Shown piece by piece: positions 1 to 5,178 of a stretch of DNA of 5,178 nt; the first letter of the stretch is position 1; each line of letters starts with the position of its first letter. Source of the DNA: an uncultured Stomatobaculum sp. (GTDB lineage Bacteria; Bacillota; Clostridia; Lachnospirales; Lachnospiraceae). Below the pieces are notes generated by a model. It saw only the letters and a program-made list of their open reading frames with translations, did not search any database and was not told the origin of the DNA. The position numbers and the translations under genes were made by a program. The stretch is from assembly GCA_938010625.1 (NCBI GenBank), contig CALLVJ010000086.1:1-5178 (forward strand). The letters run 5' to 3'.

Positions 1-2199
1 AAGGTGCGACAGCTGCGCGACGAGGGCGTGTTCCTTCGCCTGGAACTCGTAGGCCCCATCGCCGACAAGAGCATCGATGCGGCGCACTCCGGAACCGATC
101 GAGCCTTCCCCGAGCAGGGTGATGCGTCCGATGTGGCCGGTCGTGGGAACGTGGGTACCACCGCACAGCTCCCGGTCGAATCCGTCGCCGATCGTGACGA
201 CCCGTACGCGGGAACCGTACTTCTCGCCGAAGAGCGCCCTGGCGCCCTCCTTCTTCGCATCGTCAATATTCATGACGCGAGTTTCGACCGGATGTGCCGC
301 CTGAATCTCGCGGTTCACAAGCTGCTCGACCTTCTGGATCTCCCCGGGTGTGAGCGCCGCAAAGTGCGTGAAGTCAAAGCGCAGTCTGTCCGCGCTCACA
401 AAACTGCCCGCCTGGTTCACATGGTTGCCGAGCACCTCGCGGAGCGCCTCGTGAAGCAGATGCGTGCCGGAGTGATTCCTTGCCGTATTCTCGCGGTTTG
501 CGGCATCGACCGTCAGCGTCACAGTCTCGCCGACCTGGAACATGCCGGAGAGCACTTTTCCGGTGTGACCAACCTTGCCGCCCTTTAAGTGGATCGTATC
601 GCGCACTTCAAAGCGGTTATTTCCCGCTGCAATCACGCCGACATCGCCCTGCTGGCCGCCCATGGTCGCGTAGAATGGCGTTTTGTCGGTCACAATCGTG
701 CCCTCATCGCCCTCGGCGAGCGCCTCAGTCAGGGAAGTCGCATCCTCCTCGCTCTCGTCGGGGAGAATGCGGACCATCGCGGTGATCCTGCCCTGATCGG
801 TCAGCTGCTCATAGCCGGTGAACTCGGTTGTGAGCTTCGGATCAATCTGCTGGTAGGCAGTCTGTGCCTCGCCCATGTAGTTCGTGGTCTTTCTCGCCTT
901 CCGCGCTGTCTCGCGCTGCACCTGCATGGCGCGCTGGAAGCCCGCCTCATCGACCGTAAAACCTCGCTCTGCGAGAATCTCCCGCGTCAAATCGAGCGGG
1001 AAGCCGTATGTGTCATAGAGCTTAAAGGCGTCATCACCGGAGAGCTCGGTCTTCTTCTCTTTCGAAAGTGCCTCCTCGAGTTCCGCGAGAATCGAGAGCC
1101 CCTGGTCAATCGTGCGGTTGAACTTCGCCTCTTCCTCGGTCAAAACCTTTAAGATCATCTCTCGCTTTTCCTCGAGCTCCGGATAGCCGTCCTTCGAGGA
1201 GGAAATCACGGTCTCGGCGAGCTTGCCGAGGAAAGCCCCTTCAATGCCGAGAAGTCTGCCGTGGCGCGCTGCGCGGCGCAGAAGCCTCCGGAGCACATAG
1301 CCCCTGCCCTCATTGCTCGGCATGATGCCGTCCGAGATCATAAACGTGCAGGAGCGCACATGGTCGGTGATCACGCGGAGCGAGACATCCTTCTTCTCAT
1401 CCTCTTTGTAACGCGTTCCCGCAAGTTTCGCCGCCTCATCGAGCAGCGCGCGAATCGTATCGACCTCGAAAATGGACTCGACGTCCTGCACGACAACCGC
1501 GAGGCGCTCAAGTCCCATGCCAGTGTCAATATTCTTCTGTTTGAGCTCAGTGTAGTGCCCGTGGCCGTCGTTGTTGAACTGGCTGAACACGTTGTTCCAG
1601 ACTTCCATAAAGCGGTCGCCCTCGCCGCCCATCACGTCCTCGGGACCGCTTCCATAGACTTCGCCGCGATCATAATAAATCTCGGAGCAGGGGCCGCAGG
1701 GACCGGAGCCGTGCTCCCAAAAGTTATCGGCCTTTCCAAAGCGGTAAATGCGCTCAGGCGCGATGCCAATCTCGTCCCTCCAGATATTGAACGCCTCATC
1801 ATCCTCCTCGTAGACCGAAGGATACAGTCTGTCCGGCGCAAGTCCGACGACTTCTGTCAGAAACTCCCAGCTCCAGTGAATCGCCTCGCGCTTAAAATAA
1901 TCGCCAAATGAAAAATTTCCGAGCATTTCGAAGAAGGTGCCGTGGCGCGCAGTCTTGCCGACATTGTCAATGTCGCCCGTGCGGATACACTTCTGGCAGG
2001 TCGTCACACGGCGGCGCGGCGGAATTTCCTGGCCGGTGAAGTAAGGCTTTAACGGCGCCATGCCGGAGTTGATGAGCAAGAGGCTGTTGTCATTGTGCGG
2101 CACCAGACTGAAGCTCTTCAGAATCAGATGTCCCTTGCTCTCAAAAAATTCAAGATACATTTTGCGGAGCTCATTCACTCCGTATTTCTTTGCAATCAT
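1..2199 (-). CDS. alaS: Alanyl-tRNA synthetase, C-terminus cut by window edge
   Basis: Cytoplasmic class II synthetase that charges tRNA-Ala and hydrolyses mischarged Ser- or Gly-tRNA-Ala. The first 733 codons are visible; the family is usually about 870-880 residues, so roughly 140 residues (the C-Ala/DHHA1 part) lie outside. Class II motif 2 is around residues 85-104 (RHGTFFEMLGNFSFGDYFK) and motif 3 is GMGLER at 227-232. The beta-barrel signature TPFYATMGGQQGD is at 507-519, with Thr-Met where many homologues have Glu-Ser or Glu-Gly. The editing-site zinc ligands are all present: HSGTH (H576, H580) and CGGTH (C679, H683). The spacing between CIRTGDI and motif 2 is about four residues shorter than in E. 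coli, as in clostridial enzymes. The ATG at 2199 is preceded by AGAGGGG seven bases upstream and gives the standard N-terminus. In 733 codons there is no CTA, one TCA and three TTA. The frame is intact, and a promoter lies just upstream. Confidence 0.98.
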   Translation of the reverse strand, partial: MIAKKYGVNELRKMYLEFFESKGHLILKSFSLVPHNDNSLLLINSGMAPLKPYFTGQEIPPRRRVTTCQKCIRTGDIDNVGKTARHGTFFEMLGNFSFGDYFKREAIHWSWEFLTEVVGLAPDRLYPSVYEEDDEAFNIWRDEIGIAPERIYRFGKADNFWEHGSGPCGPCSEIYYDRGEVYGSGPEDVMGGEGDRFMEVWNNVFSQFNNDGHGHYTELKQKNIDTGMGLERLAVVVQDVESIFEVDTIRALLDEAAKLAGTRYKEDEKKDVSLRVITDHVRSCTFMISDGIMPSNEGRGYVLRRLLRRAARHGRLLGIEGAFLGKLAETVISSSKDGYPELEEKREMILKVLTEEEAKFNRTIDQGLSILAELEEALSKEKKTELSGDDAFKLYDTYGFPLDLTREILAERGFTVDEAGFQRAMQVQRETARKARKTTNYMGEAQTAYQQIDPKLTTEFTGYEQLTDQGRITAMVRILPDESEEDATSLTEALAEGDEGTIVTDKTPFYATMGGQQGDVGVIAAGNNRFEVRDTIHLKGGKVGHTGKVLSGMFQVGETVTLTVDAANRENTARNHSGTHLLHEALREVLGNHVNQAGSFVSADRLRFDFTHFAALTPGEIQKVEQLVNREIQAAHPVETRVMNIDDAKKEGARALFGEKYGSRVRVVTIGDGFDRELCGGTHVPTTGHIGRITLLGEGSIGSGVRRIDALVGDGAYEFQAKEHALVAQLSHL

Positions 2200-2206
2200 T
2201 GCACTG

Positions 2207-2213
2207 CCCCTCT
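2207..2213 (-). promoter_or_regulatory. alaS ribosome binding site
   Basis: AGAGGGG on the minus strand lies seven bases before the ATG at 2199. It is the only purine-rich site at proper distance and supports that ATG as the alaS start. It differs from the AGGAGG sites of the upstream genes. Confidence 0.7.
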
Positions 2214-2238
2214 GTTCTGATAGTTTTTCTGACACTCT

Positions 2239-2267
2239 ATTCTAGCTGCAAAGCGCTGTTCTGTAAA
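2239..2267 (-). promoter_or_regulatory. Sigma-A type promoter for alaS
   Basis: On the minus strand a -35 box TTTACA (2267-2262; 5 of 6 matches to TTGACA) is followed after exactly 17 bases by a -10 box TAGAAT (2244-2239; 5 of 6 matches to TATAAT). Transcription would start near 2232, leaving a leader of about 33 bases before the alaS ATG. The position in the only intergenic gap, facing alaS, fits an independent alaS transcript. The boxes were seen directly in the sequence; activity is inferred. Confidence 0.7.
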
Positions 2268-2275
2268 TCTGCTTT

Positions 2276-2285
2276 GTGCGCGCAC
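2276..2285. repeat. Perfect 10-base palindrome GTGCGCGCAC
   Basis: GTGCGCGCAC is fully self-complementary. It begins immediately after the stop codon of the small protein gene and ends nine bases upstream of the -35 box of the alaS promoter. It could be a protein-binding site or the core of a tiny hairpin, but no T run follows it on either strand as a terminator would need. A 10-base palindrome in G+C-rich DNA can also arise by chance. Confidence 0.4.
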
Positions 2286-2792
2286 TCACGGCAGCTTGTC
2301 TTTATACTGTTCCAACAAGGCGTAGGCGCGGGCGCGCGTATTTTCCGCCTGTTCCTGCGCGGAAAGCACCTTGCCGCTCTCGCCCGGCAAGTCACGCTTT
2401 CTGCGCCACTCCTGCTGATCTTTCGTAAACACAGCCGCTTCCTGCTCGCTGAGGACTGCAGGGAGCACCTGGCAGAGCGCATTGAGCTGCGTCTCCCAAT
2501 AACGGAATTCTGCCGTGGCAAAACGCTCCTCGCTGTCTGTGCGGCTGTCCCTCTTTGCCTTTTCGCGGAGTATCGCGATGGTCTTGTCGGTCTCCTCAAA
2601 CTTCTCCCGGAAGTCCCGATAGCTCTGTCCCGCGCTTTCCGCCAAAGCTGTTGTCTCTGTGGCAGTCACTGCGGCAGCCCGCGCTGCTGCGGCGCGTCGC
2701 TTCTCGCGGAGCGCCGCCTCCAAGAGCAGGCTGAGCGCAATACCTGCAAACAGGACAAAGCAAAGGAGACGCCATCTTTCATGCCATCTCAT
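2286..2792 (-). CDS. Membrane-anchored protein with DUF1311/LprI-like C-terminal region
   Basis: A 168-residue protein of unknown function. Residues 1-8 are basic and Trp-rich, and residues 9-28 form one hydrophobic segment (LLCFVLFAGIALSLLLEAAL), probably an uncleaved signal anchor; there is no lipobox. An Ala/Arg-rich stretch (29-54) and a charged, probably helical linker (56-90) follow. Residues 92-163 follow the spacing of the DUF1311/LprI N-terminal family: LN at 103-104, QxW at 127-129, RD at 133-134, then a Leu/Tyr helix end. The Cys often found after RD in that family is missing (RDLPGES). The ATG at 2792 is chosen because GGAGGA sits eight bases upstream, inside the end of rnhA, and the gene overlaps rnhA by 14 bases, implying translational coupling. 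An in-frame ATG at 2876 would add 28 Arg-rich residues that block the anchor and has no such support. The family assignment is by eye; the biological role is unknown. Confidence 0.8.
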   Translation of the reverse strand: MRWHERWRLLCFVLFAGIALSLLLEAALREKRRAAAARAAAVTATETTALAESAGQSYRDFREKFEETDKTIAILREKAKRDSRTDSEERFATAEFRYWETQLNALCQVLPAVLSEQEAAVFTKDQQEWRRKRDLPGESGKVLSAQEQAENTRARAYALLEQYKDKLP

Positions 2793-3264
2793 GGATTTTG
2801 TCCTCCAAAAAAGCGCGGTGATCGGCCGCATCGGTCGCGAGCGCATCACATCTCTCATTCTCCGGATGCCCGGCATGTCCCTTGACCCAGCAAAAGCGCA
2901 CAGTGTGCGGCTTCATCGCCTTTAAGAGGCGCTTCCAGAGATCAATATTTTTGACAGGCTCATTTTTCCCCCGGATCCAGTTTCTCTTCTGCCAGCTGTC
3001 AATCCAGCGCTGGTTGAACGCATCGACCAGATAGCGGGAATCCGAGTAAACCGTCACCTCACAGGGGCGCGTCAGCGCCTCCAGTCCGACAATACAGCCG
3101 AGGAGCTCCATGCGGTTGTTGGTGCTCTTTTTGAATCCCGCCGAGAGCTCTTTCTCGTGTTTCTGCCCGCTGCCATCTATAACCTGCAGGATGGTACCGT
3201 AGCCCGCAGGTCCCTCAGGATTGCCGCGCGCTGCCCCGTCCGAAAATAGGTTTACGCTCGTCAC
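2779..3264 (-). CDS. rnhA: Ribonuclease HI
   Basis: Cytoplasmic endonuclease that cuts the RNA strand of RNA-DNA hybrids, for example at R-loops and primer remnants. At 161 residues it has the usual length of type HI enzymes. The metal-binding carboxylates are all in place: D9 in FSDGAARGNP, E53 in NNRMEL, D75 in VYSDSRY and D140 in NERCDALA; the catalytic-loop His is H130 in VKGHAGHPEN. The Trp- and Lys-rich segment at about 87-105 (WIDSWQKRNWIRGKNEPVK) is the basic protrusion of the substrate handle, as in E. coli RNase HI. The start is GTG at 3264, supported by AGGAGG six bases upstream. The gene begins 18 bases after livF and its end overlaps the next gene, so it probably travels on the liv transcript. 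It carries one TTA and one CTA codon. No truncation or missing catalytic residue is seen. Confidence 0.96.
   Translation of the reverse strand: MTSVNLFSDGAARGNPEGPAGYGTILQVIDGSGQKHEKELSAGFKKSTNNRMELLGCIVGLEALTRPCEVTVYSDSRYLVDAFNQRWIDSWQKRNWIRGKNEPVKNIDLWKRLLKAMKPHTVRFCWVKGHAGHPENERCDALATDAADHRAFLEDKIHEMA
2801..2806 (-). promoter_or_regulatory. Ribosome binding site of the small protein gene, inside rnhA
   Basis: GGAGGA on the minus strand, within the last codons of rnhA, lies eight bases before the ATG at 2792. It decides the start of the downstream gene in favour of 2792 over the longer in-frame option at 2876. Confidence 0.75.
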
Positions 3265-3270
3265 AGTACT

Positions 3271-3276
3271 CCTCCT
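3271..3276 (-). promoter_or_regulatory. rnhA ribosome binding site setting a GTG start
   Basis: AGGAGG on the minus strand in the 18-base gap after livF lies six bases before the GTG at 3264. There is no ATG near this site, so it fixes the GTG as the rnhA start, and the resulting N-terminus fits the family. Confidence 0.8.
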
Positions 3277-3282
3277 GCTGCC

Positions 3283-3996
3283 TTATTCGCTGAGGTAAGC
3301 GCTCTTCACCTCGGCGTTGTGTAAGAGATCCTCTGCCGTGCCGGAAATGCGTATGGTGCCCGTCTCAAGCACATAAGCGCGGTTTGCAATCGAGAGCGCC
3401 TTCTTTGCGTTCTGCTCAACCAGGAGCACTGTGGTGCCGCTCTCGTGAATGGATCTGATGATATCAAAGATCTCATTCACATAGATCGGCGAAAGTCCCA
3501 TCGAGGGCTCGTCGAGCACCAGCATCTCCGGCTTGCTCATCAGAGCTCTTCCCATCGCAAGCATCTGCTGCTCACCGCCGGAGAGCGTCCCCGCGAGCTG
3601 ATTTTTCCGCTCCGCAAGGCGCGGAAAGCGGCGGTAAATTTCGCGAAGGGTCTCTGCCTTTTCTTCCTTGCTGTGCCGCGTATAGGCGCCGAGTTCCAGA
3701 TTCTGCAAGACTGAAAGCTGGGAAAAGACTCTTCTGCCCTCCGGCACATGGGCGAGGCCGCGCTGCACCAGTTTATAGCCCGGCACATGGGTGATATTCT
3801 GTCCGTTGTATATGACCTCACCGCCGGAAGAAGGCAGGAGGCCTGTAATGGTATGAAGCGTCGTAGTCTTGCCGGCGCCATTTGCGCCAATCAGGGTCAC
3901 AATCTCGCCGCGCTTTACCTCAAACGAGATGCCGCGGATTGCATGTATCATACCGTAATAGACATGTAAATCTGTCACTTTGAGCAATTCGTCCAT
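3283..3996 (-). CDS. livF: Branched-chain amino acid ABC transporter ATP-binding protein LivF
   Basis: One of the two ATPases of a LivFGHMK-type importer for branched-chain or other hydrophobic amino acids; it sits at the inner face of the membrane and pairs with LivG. It has 237 residues, the normal length. Walker A is GANGAGKT at 37-44. The region usually holding the Q-loop reads HVPEGRRVF at 83-91, typical of LivF. The ABC signature LSGGEQQ is at 138-144, and Walker B with its catalytic Glu is LVLDEP at 159-164. The family's EQN triplet at 194-196 stands where other ABC ATPases have the H-switch His. The C-terminus YLSE is typical. The ATG at 3996 comes nine bases after the livG stop, with AGGAGG four bases upstream overlapping that stop, so translation is probably coupled to livG. 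Substrate specificity cannot be read from the ATPase. Confidence 0.96.
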   Translation of the reverse strand: MDELLKVTDLHVYYGMIHAIRGISFEVKRGEIVTLIGANGAGKTTTLHTITGLLPSSGGEVIYNGQNITHVPGYKLVQRGLAHVPEGRRVFSQLSVLQNLELGAYTRHSKEEKAETLREIYRRFPRLAERKNQLAGTLSGGEQQMLAMGRALMSKPEMLVLDEPSMGLSPIYVNEIFDIIRSIHESGTTVLLVEQNAKKALSIANRAYVLETGTIRISGTAEDLLHNAEVKSAYLSE

Positions 3997-4000
3997 ATGC

Positions 4001-4006
4001 CCTCCT
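4001..4006 (-). promoter_or_regulatory. livF ribosome binding site overlapping livG stop
   Basis: AGGAGG on the minus strand starts on the last base of the livG TGA and lies four bases before the livF ATG. The arrangement suggests that ribosomes finishing livG can reinitiate on livF. Confidence 0.75.
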
Positions 4007-4764
4007 CACTCGCCGAGGTAAGCCTTCACGACCTCTGGGTCGTGCAGCACTTCCTGTGTTTCGCCCTGTTTCAGCACCTTGCCGAAGTTCAGCACCGTAA
4101 GGCGCTCGCAGATGCCGGAGACCAGTTTCATGTCGTGCTCAATCAGAAGGATCGTCATATGGAAGCGCTTCTGCACAAGCTGTATGGTCTCCATGAGCTC
4201 TGCCGTCTCGTTCGGGTTCATACCTGCCGCCGGCTCATCAAGGAGCAGGAGCTTCGGTTCAGTCGCAAGCGCGCGCGCTATCTCAAGCTTCCGCTGAGAG
4301 CCGTAGGGCAGGTTCTTTGCCCGTGTATCCGCGAGTTTCTCGAGATGAAAGACTTCAAGCAGCTCTATCGCGCGGCAGTTCATCTCCCGCTCCTGTGCGC
4401 GAAAGCGCGGCAGGCGGAGGATCCCCTCCAAGGTCGAATATGGATAGTGATTGTGAAGACCCGCCTTTACATTGTCGAGCACCGAGAGATTCGAGAAAAG
4501 GCGAATATTCTGAAAGGTTCGCGCGATGCCCGCCTGGTTGATCTCAATAATTGACTTGCCAGTCAGTTCCCTTCCGCCGAGGCGGATGCTGCCCTTGTCC
4601 GGGCGGTATACGCCGGTCAAAAGGTTAAAGATGGTCGTCTTGCCGGCGCCATTCGGGCCAATCAGACCCGAGAGTTCATTCTCCTCCAAGGTGAGCGAGA
4701 AATTGTCAACCGCCTTCAAGCCACCGAAGGAGATGCCGATATTTTTTACTTCTAACATTGCCAT
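4006..4764 (-). CDS. livG: Branched-chain amino acid ABC transporter ATP-binding protein LivG
   Basis: Second cytoplasmic ATPase of the importer, partner of LivF. It has 252 residues, the normal length. Walker A is GPNGAGKT at 36-43, the Q-loop Gln is Q85 in ARTFQNIRLF, and Walker B is LLLLDEP at 172-178. The H-switch His is H210 in LIEHDM. The signature region reads LPYGSQRKLEIARAL (152-166), the degenerate YGxQR form typical of LivG, in place of LSGGQ. The segment around 104-128 (HNHYPYSTLEG onward) is the family's insert between Q-loop and signature. The ATG at 4764 is preferred to Met3 (4758) because AAGGAGG ends seven bases before it. It starts 12 bases after the livM stop and its ribosome binding site overlaps that stop, so livM, livG and livF form one tightly coupled unit. 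Confidence 0.96.
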   Translation of the reverse strand: MAMLEVKNIGISFGGLKAVDNFSLTLEENELSGLIGPNGAGKTTIFNLLTGVYRPDKGSIRLGGRELTGKSIIEINQAGIARTFQNIRLFSNLSVLDNVKAGLHNHYPYSTLEGILRLPRFRAQEREMNCRAIELLEVFHLEKLADTRAKNLPYGSQRKLEIARALATEPKLLLLDEPAAGMNPNETAELMETIQLVQKRFHMTILLIEHDMKLVSGICERLTVLNFGKVLKQGETQEVLHDPEVVKAYLGE

Positions 4765-4771
4765 GGTATCG

Positions 4772-4778
4772 CCTCCTT
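4772..4778 (-). promoter_or_regulatory. livG ribosome binding site overlapping livM stop
   Basis: AAGGAGG on the minus strand shares its first two bases with the livM TAA stop and ends seven bases before the livG ATG. It favours 4764 over the second in-frame ATG at 4758. Confidence 0.75.
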
Positions 4779-5178
4779 ATGACTGCTTGCCGGGCTTCCG
4801 AAAACCGGACAGAAGCCGCTCCCGGTACTGAATGAACGAAGGGGCCGAGGTAAAAAGCATCATCAAAATCAGAACCACTGCATAAATCAGCATGCGGAAG
4901 TCGCTGAGTCCGCGCAGCAGTTCAGGCAGTGCAGTCAGAACCACTGCGGCAATCACAGAGCCGCGCATATTGCCGATGCCGCCCATCACGACAAAGACCA
5001 GAATCGAAATCGACATGTTATAGCCGAAGTTCTTCGGCAGCGCCTGTAATGTGCTCAGATTGTGCGCATAGAGCACGCCGCCCACACCGGCGAGTGCCGC
5101 CGAAATCGTAAAGGCGAGGAGCTTGTAGCGCGTCACATGGAGGCCGACTGCCTTCGCCGCAATTTCATTGTCGCGAAT
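4777..5178 (-). CDS. livM: Branched-chain amino acid ABC transporter permease LivM, C-terminal part
   Basis: Membrane permease subunit that pairs with LivH to form the channel served by LivG and LivF. Only the last 133 codons are present; the frame is open to the window edge at 5178, so the gene is cut by the window and not by mutation. The visible part opens with IRDNEIAAKAVGLHVTRYK, the cytoplasmic coupling loop typical of LivM that docks on the ATPases. Hydrophobic segments follow at visible residues of about 20-38 (LLAFTISAALAGVGGVLYA), 57-88 (SISILVFVVMGGIGN, then a Gly/Ala/Val helix ending LPELL) and 97-110 (LIYAVVLILMMLF). The tail after LMMLF reads TSAPSFIQYRERLL, whereas many homologues have FRPxGL there. 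A GTG at 5136 is an internal Val codon, not a start. The substrate-binding protein and livH are expected upstream, beyond this window. Confidence 0.94.
   Translation of the reverse strand: MRDNEIAAKAVGLHVTRYKLLAFTISAALAGVGGVLYAHNLSTLQALPKNFGYNMSISILVFVVMGGIGNMRGSVIAAVVLTALPELLRGLSDFRMLIYAVVLILMMLFTSAPSFIQYRERLLSGFRKPGKQS

Larger units (their letters stand above)
2200..2285. other. Intergenic region upstream of alaS
   Basis: This 86-base gap is the only substantial non-coding stretch in the window. It contains a candidate sigma-A promoter for alaS, an alaS ribosome binding site, a 10-base palindrome directly after the upstream stop codon, and an imperfect inverted repeat. I see no hairpin followed by a T run in the direction of transcription, so no convincing intrinsic terminator for the upstream operon. 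It is too short for a normal T-box leader downstream of the predicted transcription start. Confidence 0.8.

Noticed and set aside
150..166. GGTGGTACC on the minus strand, matching the core of the T-box antiterminator consensus
   Set aside because: It lies inside alaS and simply encodes part of the conserved editing motif CGGTHV (C679-H683). It is not in a leader and has no terminator or stem I context.
4..1911. Three long open frames on the plus strand (4-588, 589-1152, 1261-1911) opposite alaS
   Set aside because: All are codon-aligned with alaS on the other strand, so a stop appears only where alaS uses TTA, CTA or TCA. Those codons occur four times in 733 codons, which explains the openness. 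The translations have no recognisable domain and alaS is unmistakable.
2212..2263. Direct repeat CAGAACAG (2263-2256 and 2219-2212, minus strand) in the alaS upstream gap
   Set aside because: Eight bases, two copies, one overlapping the -35 box and the other just before the ribosome binding site. The different functional positions and short length make coincidence the simplest explanation.
2793..2876. Upstream in-frame ATG at 2876 extending the small protein to 196 residues
   Set aside because: It would put 28 Arg-rich residues before the membrane anchor and overlap rnhA by about 100 bases, while 2792 has a GGAGGA site at good distance.
2190..2885. 231-codon open frame on the plus strand opposite the small protein and rnhA end
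   Set aside because: It is the codon-aligned complement of the 168-residue minus-strand gene, which has no TTA, CTA or TCA codon. The minus-strand frame has a ribosome binding site, a membrane anchor and a family-like pattern. The plus-strand one crosses the alaS promoter and start and looks like random Cys/His/Arg-rich sequence.
3997..4554. 185-codon open frame on the plus strand opposite livG
   Set aside because: It is codon-aligned with livG, whose Walker A, Q-loop, Walker B and H-switch are all present; this is a complement shadow.

Overview
This window is an ordinary chromosomal segment in which every gene lies on the minus strand. Read in the direction of transcription (high to low coordinates) the order is: end of livM, livG, livF, rnhA, a small membrane-anchored protein with a DUF1311/LprI-like region, a short gap with a good sigma-A type promoter, and alaS, which runs off the low-coordinate edge.

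The source is most likely a G+C-rich member of the Clostridia, probably Lachnospiraceae. The alanyl-tRNA synthetase has the short clostridial-type spacing between its CIRTGDI segment and motif 2. Strong GGAGG ribosome binding sites precede every start that can be seen. TTA, CTA and TCA codons are very scarce in alaS and absent from the small protein gene. I cannot name a genus from this sequence.

From 5178 to 3283 lie the permease end and both ATPases of a branched-chain (hydrophobic) amino acid ABC importer. They are packed with 12- and 9-base gaps, and their ribosome binding sites overlap the upstream stop codons. LivH and the substrate-binding protein are not here and presumably lie beyond position 5178. 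From 3264 to 2286 rnhA (ribonuclease HI, GTG start) follows livF after 18 bases, and the small protein gene overlaps the end of rnhA by 14 bases. These five genes look like one transcription unit, although rnhA has no metabolic link to the transporter.

The only real intergenic space is 2200-2285. It holds TTTACA-17-TAGAAT facing alaS, which suggests that alaS starts its own short-leader transcript. I see no convincing intrinsic terminator and no T-box leader there. From 2199 to 1 is the first 733 codons of alaS, with the catalytic, tRNA-recognition and editing domains intact and the C-terminal domain outside the window.

I found no mobile element, CRISPR array, RNA gene or clearly new system. 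The most distinctive items are the uncharacterised DUF1311-like protein at the operon end and the alaS promoter region. The long open frames on the plus strand are codon-aligned shadows of the minus-strand genes.
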